Source of the DNA: Comamonas sp.
GTDB taxonomy: Bacteria > Pseudomonadota > Gammaproteobacteria > Burkholderiales > Burkholderiaceae_C
Length of the DNA stretch: 8,521 bases
Direction: 5' to 3'
Assembly (NCBI GenBank): GCA_018384835.1
Contig: JAHAYB010000392.1
Coordinates: 1 to 8,521 of the forward strand
In this document: positions 1-7,242 of the stretch, in pieces
How the letters are laid out: every line of letters starts with the position of its first letter
Position numbering within the stretch: the stretch's first letter is position 1
The notes under the pieces: model-generated
What the model was told of the DNA's origin: nothing
Database searches by the model: none
The model's input: only the letters and a program-made list of their open reading frames with translations
Made by a program: the position numbers and the translations under genes

Positions 1-765
1 GGTTCAGACGCGGCCAATCTGCGCCTAAAGATGGAGCGCGTGGGCGATGAATACATCATCAACGGCGAGAAAACCTCGATTTCCGCCGCCGACCAAGCCG
101 ACATCAGCGTGGTTTTTGGCCGCACTGGTACGCCCGAAGCGGGGGCGCATGGCGTAACGGCACTGTTGGTTCCTATGGATACCCCCGGTGTAACCACCAG
201 CCGCTTTGACTGCCACGGCCAGCGTGCCATTGGGCGCGGCTCCATCTTTTTTGAGAACGTGCGCATCCCCGTCAGCCACCGTCTAGGCGACGAGAACAAG
301 GGCTTTGTGCAAGTCATGCACGGCTTTGACTTTTCGCGCTCGCTCATCGGCCTGCAATGCCTGGCCGTGGCACGGGTGGCGCTGGAAGAAACCTGGCAGT
401 ACATCACCGAGCGCGAAGCCTTTGGTCAGCCATTGGCCGCCTTCCAGGGCGTGACCCATCCGCTGGCGCAGTTCGATACCGAGGTCGAAGCCGCCCGCCT
501 GCTGTGCCTGCAAGGTCTGTGGCTCAAAGACCAGGGGCTGCCGCACAGCGCCGAGGCTGGCATGGCCAAGTGGTGGGGGCCTAAGTTGGCCTATGACGTG
601 ATTCACCAGTGCCTGCTGTGCTTTGGTCACGGCGGCTACGACCGTGGGCTGATGGAGCAGCGCCTGCGTGATGTGCTGGGCTTTCAGATTGGCGACGGCA
701 CAGCGCAAATCATGAAAACCATCATTGCCCGCGCCCGCGCCGGACGCAAATTTGTGCCTGCCTAA
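1..765 (+). CDS. aliB: Acyl-CoA dehydrogenase, cyclohexanecarboxyl-CoA dehydrogenase type (5' truncated by window edge)
   Basis: This flavoprotein is predicted to oxidise a cyclic acyl-CoA (best match cyclohexanecarboxyl-CoA) to the alpha,beta-unsaturated thioester, passing electrons to ETF in the cytoplasm. The frame is open from base 1, so 254 C-terminal residues are visible; the family is about 380, so roughly 125 N-terminal residues are missing. The piece begins with GSDAANLRLK, the loop after the FAD-contacting strand of acyl-CoA dehydrogenases, followed by the middle beta domain (NGEKTSIS, RAIGRGSIFFENVRIP) and the C-terminal helical domain (GFVQVMHGFDFSRSLIGLQ, REAFGQPLAAFQGV). The segment IGDGTAQIMK (visible residues 230-239) aligns with the family's YEGT motif, giving Asp (codon 694-696) where most members have the catalytic Glu. 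The subfamily call rests on recognised similarity and on the ligase next door. Another cyclic acyl-CoA substrate is possible. Confidence 0.8.
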   Translation, partial: GSDAANLRLKMERVGDEYIINGEKTSISAADQADISVVFGRTGTPEAGAHGVTALLVPMDTPGVTTSRFDCHGQRAIGRGSIFFENVRIPVSHRLGDENKGFVQVMHGFDFSRSLIGLQCLAVARVALEETWQYITEREAFGQPLAAFQGVTHPLAQFDTEVEAARLLCLQGLWLKDQGLPHSAEAGMAKWWGPKLAYDVIHQCLLCFGHGGYDRGLMEQRLRDVLGFQIGDGTAQIMKTIIARARAGRKFVPA

Positions 766-800
766 GCACGTTCGCACATTCCAAGCCACTGCTTGCAATT

Positions 801-825
801 GGGGACAGCCGCTAGTGCTGTCCCC
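801..825 (+). repeat. GC-rich hairpin between aliB and aliA
   Basis: GGGGACAGC (801-809) and GCTGTCCCC (817-825) form a perfect 9-bp stem around a 7-base loop. It lies 35 bases after the dehydrogenase stop and 45 bases before the ligase start. No T-tract follows; the downstream bases are C-rich. It is therefore not a classical intrinsic terminator. A role in mRNA stability, processing or partial termination between the two genes is inference. Confidence 0.55.
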
Positions 826-856
826 CAGCCCCCCACACCCCTATTAAGACAATGAC

Positions 857-862
857 AGGAGA
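857..862 (+). promoter_or_regulatory. Ribosome binding site for the aliA-like gene
   Basis: AGGAGA lies 8 bases before the ATG at 871 and supports that start. The leader (AGGAGAGACAAACC) closely resembles those before the binding-protein gene (AGGAGACAAAGC) and livH (GGAGAGAGACAAACACC). Confidence 0.75.
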
Positions 863-870
863 GACAAACC

Positions 871-2541
871 ATGCAATTTGACACCGTTCTACTACCCACA
901 CGCCGCCCCCGCATGATGGCGCAGCAACTTTGGCATGACCGCACCATCAACGACTACCTGGACGCGTGCGTTGCCGCCTGCCCTGAGCAACTGGCGCTGA
1001 CCGCCGTGCAAGTAGATGGCGGCCAGAGCAAGCGCTTTACCTACCGCGAACTGGCACAAATGGCCGACCGTATTGCCGTTGGCCTAGCGCGTTTGGGCGT
1101 GGGTAAAAACGATGTGGTGGCTTGCCAACTGCCCAACTGGTGGCAATTCACCCTGATGTACCTGGCTTGCTCGCGCATTGGGGCGGTGATGAACCCACTG
1201 ATGCACATTTTCCGCGAGCGTGAACTGTCTTTCATGCTCAAGCACGGCGAGGCCAAAGTCATGGTTGCGCCCCAGACTTTCCGGGGCTTTGACTTTGAGA
1301 AGATGCTCACTGAGCTGCAACCCAGCCTGCCGGATTTGCAGCACCTCGTCATCATTGGTGGCGCGGGTAGCAACAGCTTTGAAGCCCTGCTCTCCACCCC
1401 AGAATGGGAAAAAGAGGCCGACGCACAAGACATCCTCACGCGCAGCCGCCCCGCGCCTGATGATGTGACCCAACTGATCTACACCTCCGGCACAACGGGC
1501 GAGCCTAAAGGCGTGATGCAGACGGCCAACACGCTCATGTCCAACATCGTGCCCTATGCCGAGCGTATGCGCCTGGATGCCGAAGCCGTGGTGCTCATGG
1601 CCTCGCCGATGGCGCACCAAACCGGCTTTATGTACGGGCTGATGATGCCCATCATGCTCAAAGCCAGCGCCGTACTGCAAGACGTGTGGGAGCCAAAAAC
1701 CGCCGCCGCGCTGATTGAGCAAGAGCAGGTGACGTTCACCATGGCCTCGACTCCCTTCCTCACCGACTTGGCGCGTACCGTGGCCGAGCAAAAGCAGGCT
1801 GGTGGACAGGGCGTGCCCACGCTGCGCACTTTTTTATGCGCCGGTGCGCCCATTCCGGGGCCGTTGGTAGAGCAGGCACGCGCTGCCTTGGGCGCAAAAA
1901 TTGTGTCCGCTTGGGGCATGACAGAAAACGGCGCAGTCACCACCACAGAATTGAGCGATGACGATGAACGCGCCATCAACACCGATGGCCGCCCACTGCC
2001 CGGCGTAGAGGTCAAAGTGGTGGATGCCGACGGCCAGCCCCTACCCACCGGCGAGGCGGGCAGGCTGCTGCTGCGCTCTTGCTCCAACTTTGGCGGGTAT
2101 TTGAAGCGCCCCCAGCTCAACGCGACCGATGCCGATGACTGGTTTGACACCGGCGACTTGGCGCGTATCGACGAGCGCGGCTATATCCGCATCACCGGGC
2201 GCAGCAAGGACGTGATTATTCGCGGCGGCGAGAACATCCCCGTGGTGGAAATTGAATCCCTGCTCTATAAACACCCTGCCGTGTCCCTCGCTGCGGTGGT
2301 GGCCTATCCGGACGAGCGCTTGGGCGAGCGTGCTTGTGCTGTCATCGTGCCCAAGGCGGGTCAGCATATCGACTTGGACGAGGTGCGCCGCTTTATGCAG
2401 GAGCAGAAAGTCGCCATCCAGTACGTGCCCGAGCGCGTGATTGTGCAAGAGGCCATGCCTGCCACCCCGTCTGGAAAAATTCAAAAATTCAAGCTACGCC
2501 AAGCCATTGAAGAGCTGGTGCGCAACACCCCGGCATAACGC
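871..2541 (+). CDS. aliA: Acyl-CoA synthetase, cyclohexanecarboxylate-CoA ligase type
   Basis: This ATP-dependent AMP-forming ligase activates a carboxylic acid, probably cyclohexanecarboxylate or a close relative, to its CoA thioester in the cytoplasm. That step traps the imported acid and starts catabolism. The 555-residue length is full for the family. Visible ANL-family motifs are the phosphate-binding loop YTSGTTGEPKG (204-214), WGMTEN (348-353), WFDTGDL (424-430), the hinge region GRSKDVIIRGGEN (443-455) and the C-terminal PSGKIQK, whose Lys536 should be the adenylation lysine. The stretches NWWQFTLMYLACSRIGAV and LMASPMAHQTGFMYGLMMP are ones I recognise from AliA-type ligases. The start at 871 is supported by AGGAGA 8 bases upstream. 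The gene follows the AliB-like dehydrogenase by 105 bases and precedes livH by 26. The exact substrate is not proven by sequence; other alicyclic acids remain possible. Confidence 0.85.
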
Positions 2542-2567
2542 CAACCCCCTGGAGAGAGACAAACACC

Positions 2568-3419
2568 ATGCTCACAATCAATCTGTTTAACGGATTGGTG
2601 TATGGCGCTCTGCTCATCATCATGAGCTCAGGGCTGGCACTAATCTATGGCTTGCGGCGGGTGGTGAATTTTGCCCACGGCGCACTCTACATGTTGGGCG
2701 CGTATATCGCCTTTACGGTGGCCACGCACAGCAACTTCTGGGTAGCGCTGGTGGTTGCGCCCTTGGCTATGGCGGCGGTGGGCGTGCTGCTGGACCGCTA
2801 CGGCTTTCGCCTGCTGCAAGACCGCGAGCCGCTTAACGTCATGCTGGTCACCTTTGGGCTGCTGCTGATGCTCGAAGACCTGGTGGTTTTCATCTGGGGC
2901 AAAGGCAATCATTCGCTGTTCACACCGGAGGTACTGAGCTTCTCGGTGCATCTATTGGGCGAAAGCCTGCCGGCCTATTTGCTGGCAGTCATCGCCATGG
3001 GCGCAGCCGTGGCGCTGGGTTTAACGCTGTGGCTGCGCTTTTCGCGCCTGGGTTTGTTTGTGCGGGCTGCCAGTACCGACCCCATCACCACCTCTATGCA
3101 AGGTGTCAATACCGACCACCTCAGCGCCCTGGTCGTTGGGCTGGGTGCTGCCTTGGCAGGGCTGGCGGGCGTGGTGGCTGCGCCTTTTCTCTCACTCACA
3201 CCGCACATGAGTTCGGATGTGCTGATTGACTCCTTTGTGGTGGTGGTGATTGGCGGCCTGGGTTCGCTGGCAGGTGCATTCGTTGCAGCACTGCTGCTGG
3301 GGATGATGCAGGCGATTGGTGCGGTGTATCTGCCCCAGGTATCGGTGCTGCTGCCCTTCTTATTCATGATTGCTGTGCTGATTTGGAAGCCCTCGGGGCT
3401 GGCCGGCAGCCGTACCTAA
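2568..3419 (+). CDS. livH: Branched-chain-amino-acid-type ABC transporter permease, LivH family
   Basis: This is one of the two inner-membrane subunits forming the translocation channel of a HAAT-family importer. The 283-residue protein is almost entirely hydrophobic, with multiple membrane-spanning segments. It has family hallmarks near both ends: NFAHGALYMLGAY (from residue 34) and GGLGSLAGA (229-237). The cytoplasmic-loop sequence RAASTDPITTSMQGVNTDHL lies where LivH proteins contact the ATPase. The start is preceded by GGAGAGAG (2551-2558). The gene follows the ligase by only 26 bases. Because of the catabolic neighbours, the substrate is more likely the cyclic or aromatic acid degraded by this operon than leucine. 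That is inference; permease sequence alone does not reveal substrate. Confidence 0.9.
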   Translation: MLTINLFNGLVYGALLIIMSSGLALIYGLRRVVNFAHGALYMLGAYIAFTVATHSNFWVALVVAPLAMAAVGVLLDRYGFRLLQDREPLNVMLVTFGLLLMLEDLVVFIWGKGNHSLFTPEVLSFSVHLLGESLPAYLLAVIAMGAAVALGLTLWLRFSRLGLFVRAASTDPITTSMQGVNTDHLSALVVGLGAALAGLAGVVAAPFLSLTPHMSSDVLIDSFVVVVIGGLGSLAGAFVAALLLGMMQAIGAVYLPQVSVLLPFLFMIAVLIWKPSGLAGSRT

Positions 3420-3437
3420 AAGCGGGAGGAACAAGCT

Positions 3438-4427
3438 ATGCCTTTGGGTTTTTCTCGTATCGCCCTCAACGCCTTGCTGGCGCTGGCCGGTGGTGCATTG
3501 GTGCTGTGGCTCACTAGCTCGGAAAGTTTGCTGGGCATGTTCACCCAGGCGGTGATTTACGCCATCTTTGCCTTGGGCGTGGGGCTGCTGCTCAAGCAAA
3601 ACGGCTTGGTCAGCTTTGGCCATGCGCTGTTTTTTGGTGCTGCTGGCTACGGCATGGGCGTGCTGCTGGAATTGGGCTGGATGCCCGCCGAGCTGGCGCT
3701 GCTGGCCGTGCTAGCGGCCATTGCCATCGGCGCATTCTTGATTGGACTGGTGATTGTGCGCGTGCCTGGCATTGCCTTTGGCATGTTGACGCTGGCCATT
3801 GGGCAGATGGCCTATCTGCTGGCCTCGCGTGCGCGGGGCATGACTGGCGGCGCAGACGGCATGGGCATTGCCTGGCCTGAGACGCTGTTTGGCGTGTCGC
3901 AATCGGTGCTGCTGCAACCGGGCACGCTGTTCATGCTGGCCTGGGTGCTGCTGGTGCTGGTGGCCTGCGCCTTGCAATGGATTTTGGGCACACGCTTTGG
4001 CGCAGTCACCGAGGCCGCCCGTGATAACGAAGAACGCGCCCGATTTATCGGCATCCAGACCACCGTGCCGCGTGCGCTGGTGTATGCCCTGTCTGCCGTC
4101 GTGACCGGCGTGGCTGGGCTGCTGTCGTCGCTGAACACCGGCTTTATCTCGCCTGAGAGCCTGCACTGGAGCGTCTCGGCCATCACGCTGCTGATGGTGG
4201 TGGTGGGCGGCTTTAAGCACCCTGTAGGGCCCATCGTCGGGGCGATTGTCTATTTTCTGTTCAAGGATTTACTGGGTGATTGGGCTACCTACTCCATGGC
4301 GATTTTTGGCGCAGCGCTGATTGCGGTGATTGTGTTCTCGCCCGACGGCATCACCGGCGCTTTGAACAAGCTGCGCATTCGTCTGCGCTACGGTAAGTTA
4401 CAGAAAGGCGCGGGCCATGAGCAATAA
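3438..4427 (+). CDS. livM: Branched-chain-amino-acid-type ABC transporter permease, LivM family
   Basis: This is the second inner-membrane subunit, pairing with LivH to form the channel. The 329 residues are mainly hydrophobic, a normal length for LivM without the extra N-terminal extension some members carry. Recognisable LivM signatures are GLVSFGHALFFGAAGYG (from residue 56), TGGADGM (136-142) and ARDNEERARFIGI (from residue 194), the last being the cytoplasmic coupling-helix region. The C-terminus is basic (RIRLRYGKLQK) and cytoplasmic in the family. A GGGAGGA site ends 7 bases before the ATG. The last 11 bases overlap the start of livG, which implies translational coupling between permease and ATPase. 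Confidence 0.9.
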   Translation: MPLGFSRIALNALLALAGGALVLWLTSSESLLGMFTQAVIYAIFALGVGLLLKQNGLVSFGHALFFGAAGYGMGVLLELGWMPAELALLAVLAAIAIGAFLIGLVIVRVPGIAFGMLTLAIGQMAYLLASRARGMTGGADGMGIAWPETLFGVSQSVLLQPGTLFMLAWVLLVLVACALQWILGTRFGAVTEAARDNEERARFIGIQTTVPRALVYALSAVVTGVAGLLSSLNTGFISPESLHWSVSAITLLMVVVGGFKHPVGPIVGAIVYFLFKDLLGDWATYSMAIFGAALIAVIVFSPDGITGALNKLRIRLRYGKLQKGAGHEQ

Positions 4428-5154
4428 AAAAGATGCCAGCAACTATGTGCTGCAAGCCGAGGATGTCGCCATCCACTACGGCGGCGTAAAAGCCTTGGAT
4501 GGCGTGGCTATCACCCTAGAAAAAGGCCAGATTCGCGGCCTGATTGGCCCCAACGGCGCGGGCAAATCCACCGTGATTGATGCCATTACCGGACGGCGGC
4601 GGCTCACACGCGGGCGCGTGCTGCTCGATGGTGAGGACGTGACCGCTCTGGGCGCGGTAGAGCGGCGCAAGCGCGGCCTGTCGCGCAGCTTTCAGCGCAC
4701 CAGCATTTTTGGCGGGATGACGGTACGCCGTCAGGTAGAGCTGGCCTCACACCAAATGGGCGTGGCCGATAGCGGTGCAGATGCCGATGCCGTCCTGGAA
4801 GAACTCGACCTTGCCCGCCTGAGCAATATGCAGGCCGAAGACATGGGCTATGGCGAGCAGCGCCGCCTGGATTTGGCGCTGGCCTTGGTCGGTCGCCCCA
4901 AGCTGTTAATGCTCGACGAGCCAATGGCGGGTTTGTCCGTCAAAGAGTCGCACGACTTGGCCGACCATCTGCAAGCCCTGACCGCGCGCTGGCAGGTCTC
5001 GGTGCTGCTGGTCGAGCACGACATGGATGTGGTGTTTGGCATCTCTAACGCCATCACCGTGTTTGAGCTAGGGCGGGTGATTGCCAGCGGCGACCCGGCC
5101 ACCGTTCGCGCCGATGCCCGCGTGCGCGAAGCCTATCTGGGGAGTGCCGCATGA
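4417..5154 (+). CDS. livG: ABC transporter ATP-binding protein, LivG family
   Basis: This is one of two cytoplasmic ATPases that power the importer. In the 245 residues I see Walker A GPNGAGKST (44-52), the Q-loop at SFQRTSIF (Gln93), the ABC signature as MGYGEQRRLDLALAL (143-157), Walker B LLMLDEP (163-169) and the switch histidine in VEHDM (His201). The signature starts MGYGEQ rather than the more usual LSYGEQ or LPYGEQ of LivG; the GEQ core is kept, so activity is expected. Length is slightly shorter than the roughly 255 common for LivG. The ATG lies inside the end of livM, with AAAGG upstream. The gene's last four bases (ATGA) overlap the livF start, the usual tight LivG-LivF coupling. 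Confidence 0.92.
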   Translation: MSNKKDASNYVLQAEDVAIHYGGVKALDGVAITLEKGQIRGLIGPNGAGKSTVIDAITGRRRLTRGRVLLDGEDVTALGAVERRKRGLSRSFQRTSIFGGMTVRRQVELASHQMGVADSGADADAVLEELDLARLSNMQAEDMGYGEQRRLDLALALVGRPKLLMLDEPMAGLSVKESHDLADHLQALTARWQVSVLLVEHDMDVVFGISNAITVFELGRVIASGDPATVRADARVREAYLGSAA

Positions 5155-5876
5155 GCGCCTTACTCGAACTGCATGAAGTCGATGCCTTCTACGGCGCAGC
5201 CCATATCCTGCACCGCCTGAGCCTGCGCGTAGAGGCCGGCGAGCGTGTCGCCCTGATTGGGCGCAACGGTGTCGGCAAAACCACGGTGGTCAACACCATT
5301 TTGGGGCTGGCGCAGATGCGCCACGGCAAGGTGTCCATCGGCGGCAAAGCCATTGCCCGCCCGCGCCCCTATATCGCTGCCCAGCAGGGCGTGGTGGTGG
5401 TTCCGCAGGGGCGGCGCATCATCGCCAACTTGACGGTAGAGGAAAACCTGCTGCTGGGCGCAGCCACCGGCCAGGGCAAAAACAGCAAAGGCAACAAAGA
5501 GCCGTGGAATGTGCCGGAAATCTACAAGCTCTTTCCCATTCTGAAAGAGCGTGCCCACACCCCCGGCACAGCGCTATCGGGCGGACAGCAGCAAATGCTG
5601 GCCGTAGGCCGCGCCCTGATGTCCAACCCCAGCCTGATTTTGCTGGACGAGCCTACCGAAGGGCTGGCTCCGGTCATCGTCGATCAACTGGCGGACATCT
5701 TCAATTTAGTGGCCGACCAAGGTACAGCGCTACTGCTGATTGAACAAAACCTCAGCCTGATTGCCCGCGTCTCGCACCGCTACCTGGCCATGAGTAAAGG
5801 CGCAGTCGTGGCCGAGGGCGTGGTGGATGCCAGCCCCGACGGCATGCAGGCACTGGCTACGCATATTGCCGTGTAG
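5151..5876 (+). CDS. livF: ABC transporter ATP-binding protein, LivF family
   Basis: This is the second ATPase subunit, expected to pair with LivG under the LivH/LivM channel. The 241 residues show Walker A GRNGVGKTT (37-45), the Q-loop at VVVPQGRRI (Gln86), the signature LSGGQQQMLAVGRAL (142-156) and Walker B LILLDEP (162-168) followed by TEGLAP, typical of LivF. As is normal for LivF, the switch region reads IEQN rather than EHD, so one catalytic site of the heterodimer is expected to be degenerate. A small insertion at residues 106-119 (GQGKNSKGNKEP) is polar and Lys/Gly-rich; some LivF proteins are variable here. The start is fixed by the ATGA overlap with livG. Confidence 0.92.
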   Translation: MSALLELHEVDAFYGAAHILHRLSLRVEAGERVALIGRNGVGKTTVVNTILGLAQMRHGKVSIGGKAIARPRPYIAAQQGVVVVPQGRRIIANLTVEENLLLGAATGQGKNSKGNKEPWNVPEIYKLFPILKERAHTPGTALSGGQQQMLAVGRALMSNPSLILLDEPTEGLAPVIVDQLADIFNLVADQGTALLLIEQNLSLIARVSHRYLAMSKGAVVAEGVVDASPDGMQALATHIAV

Positions 5877-5890
5877 CAATTTTTATTTTT
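5865..5890 (+). terminator. Weak terminator-like hairpin at the end of livF
   Basis: ATTGC (5865-5869) and GCAAT (5876-5880) can form a 5-bp stem over a 6-base loop that spans the livF stop codon. The run TTTTATTTTT (5881-5890) follows immediately. The stem is short and only partly GC, so at most partial termination is expected. It would set binding-protein expression apart from the membrane components if a separate promoter exists in the 60-base gap. I see no convincing -35/-10 pair there. Confidence 0.3.
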
Positions 5891-5924
5891 CCCCATTACC
5901 CATTACTACTTCCCTCAACCACTT

Positions 5925-5929
5925 AGGAG
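5925..5929 (+). promoter_or_regulatory. Ribosome binding site for livK
   Basis: AGGAG ends 7 bases before the ATG at 5937, an ideal spacing that fixes the start directly before a good signal peptide. Confidence 0.75.
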
Positions 5930-5936
5930 ACAAAGC

Positions 5937-7124
5937 ATGAAGAACATATTCACCCCCCGCCCCTTGCTGGTGGGCATCACTCTGGCCGTTGCCCTGCCAT
6001 TGGCTGCCGTGGCGCAAGATAAAGAGCCGGTCAAAATTGCACTGGTTACTTCGCAATCGGGCGCTTTTGCCACCATGGGCGCAGATGTGGCCAATGGCAT
6101 CAAATTCGCCGTGGAAGAAGCCAACGCCAAAGGCGGCATTGATGGTCGCAAAATTATGCTTGCCGAGGGCGACGACGAAAGCACCCCCGAAGCAGGCCGC
6201 CGTGTGGCAGAAAAACTAGCGCGTGAGGGGCATAAGCTCATCATCGGGCCCATTACCTCGTCCATCTCGCTGGCCATTAGCCAGAACCTGGGGCGCTGGG
6301 ATGCCGCCTTTATCGGCACCATCAGCAAGGCCGACCGCCTGACCCAAGACGCTTGCAGTCCGCGCTTTGTGCGCACCAACCACTCTGATGCCATGGACTT
6401 GGCCATGATTGACGAATGGGCCAAAACCCTGCCCGGCAATAACTTTGCCATCATGGCGGCAGACTATGTGTGGGGGCAAGACTCGGCCAAATCGTTTGAA
6501 GCTGCCGTAACCGCCCAGGGCAAAAAAGTGACTACCAAGCTATTCGCCCCGCTGGGAACCAAGGTGTACGCTCCCTATATCCAGCAGCTTAAAAATGCCA
6601 AGGTGGATGCCATCTGGGTGGCCGATGTTTCGGGCGCTATCGCCTTTGCCAAGCAGGCCGCTGACTTTGGCCTGATTGGACAAACGCCCCTGATTGGCCA
6701 TGCGCTGCTGTCCAACTTTATTGTTGATGCCACCGGCAATGCGCTGGACAACGTGCCCGGCAACGTCGGCTACACGCCCGACATCGACACCGAACAAAGC
6801 AAGGCGTTTGCCGCCGCCTTCAAGGCCAAGCACAACCGCCTGCCCTCCGACACCGAAGGCCAAGCCTATAACGGCGCAATGGTGCTGTTCCAAGGCGTGC
6901 AACTGGCGGGTAGCACCAAGCCGCTGGACGTGACCAAAGCGCTGCGCGGCGCAGAAGTCGAGACGCTCTACGGCAAGGCCACCGTTCGCGCTGAGGACAA
7001 CCAGCTTCTTATCCCCAACTACATTGCCCGCGTCAAAACCGCCGACGGCGTGCTGCGCCCCGTGATTGAGCAAAGCTACCCCGCTAGCATCATTCCGCCT
7101 GCCTCGCCGCTGTGCAAGATGTAA
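5937..7124 (+). CDS. livK: Periplasmic substrate-binding protein of the Liv-type ABC transporter
   Basis: This secreted receptor (Peripla_BP_6 / type I fold) captures the ligand in the periplasm and delivers it to LivHM. Residues 1-26 form a Sec signal peptide: Lys near the start, a hydrophobic core LLVGITLAVALPLAA, and an A-V-A cleavage site before Gln27. No lipobox is present, so the mature protein is soluble. The mature start KEPVKIALVTSQSGAFATMG and the following GIKFAVEEANAKGGIDGRKI are typical of family strand 1 and helix 1. Total length is 395, normal for the family. Only two cysteines are evident in the mature part (Cys140 and Cys393, three from the end), so they could form a disulfide. 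The gene sits last, after livF, in a cluster with an acyl-CoA ligase and dehydrogenase. This favours a carboxylate ligand such as an alicyclic or aromatic acid, though the binding pocket cannot be read by eye. Confidence 0.9.
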   Translation: MKNIFTPRPLLVGITLAVALPLAAVAQDKEPVKIALVTSQSGAFATMGADVANGIKFAVEEANAKGGIDGRKIMLAEGDDESTPEAGRRVAEKLAREGHKLIIGPITSSISLAISQNLGRWDAAFIGTISKADRLTQDACSPRFVRTNHSDAMDLAMIDEWAKTLPGNNFAIMAADYVWGQDSAKSFEAAVTAQGKKVTTKLFAPLGTKVYAPYIQQLKNAKVDAIWVADVSGAIAFAKQAADFGLIGQTPLIGHALLSNFIVDATGNALDNVPGNVGYTPDIDTEQSKAFAAAFKAKHNRLPSDTEGQAYNGAMVLFQGVQLAGSTKPLDVTKALRGAEVETLYGKATVRAEDNQLLIPNYIARVKTADGVLRPVIEQSYPASIIPPASPLCKM

Positions 7125-7130
7125 GCTCCT

Positions 7131-7155
7131 AGGCGTAAGCCTTCGGGGATAAGGC
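7131..7155 (+). repeat. Overlapping alternative small hairpins after livK
   Basis: The segment GCCT(T) at 7139-7143 can pair with AGGC at 7131-7134, closing a GTAA loop, or with AAGGC at 7151-7155, closing a 7-base loop. The two pairings exclude each other. The second hairpin abuts the left arm of the large terminator directly. It may simply extend the terminator structure. Confidence 0.4.
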
Positions 7156-7224
7156 AACGGTACGAACACGGGATACAGCGGGCGCTTGCCCACTCCCCCT
7201 GGTTCGTACCGTTTTTGTATTTTT
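7156..7224 (+). terminator. Strong intrinsic terminator ending the ali-liv operon
   Basis: AACGGTACGAAC (7156-7167) and GTTCGTACCGTT (7202-7213) are perfect 12-base inverted repeats. The 34-base loop region folds further: GGGA (7170-7173) with TCCC (7194-7197) and GGGC (7180-7183) with GCCC (7188-7191), closing a GCTT loop. A T-rich tail, TTTTTGTATTTTT (7212-7224), overlaps the end of the right arm. It begins 31 bases after the livK stop and ends 18 bases before the next start codon. It is oriented to stop + strand transcription; the reverse direction lacks a U-tract. Confidence 0.85.
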
Positions 7225-7242
7225 CACCAGTAGAAAGTAGCC

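Noticed and set aside
842..847. TATTAA as a -10 element for a promoter in front of the ligase
   Set aside because: Only four of six consensus bases and no acceptable -35 at 16-18 bases upstream.
1084..1791. Long open frame on the - strand opposite the ligase gene, and similar antisense frames opposite the other genes
   Set aside because: They mirror the codon phase of strongly supported + strand genes in GC-rich DNA, encode His/Gln/Arg-rich or otherwise low-quality proteins, and show no recognisable domain.
5892..5905. Two tandem copies of CCCATTA before the binding-protein gene
   Set aside because: Only two 7-base copies in a pyrimidine-rich gap; no operator symmetry or other sign of function.
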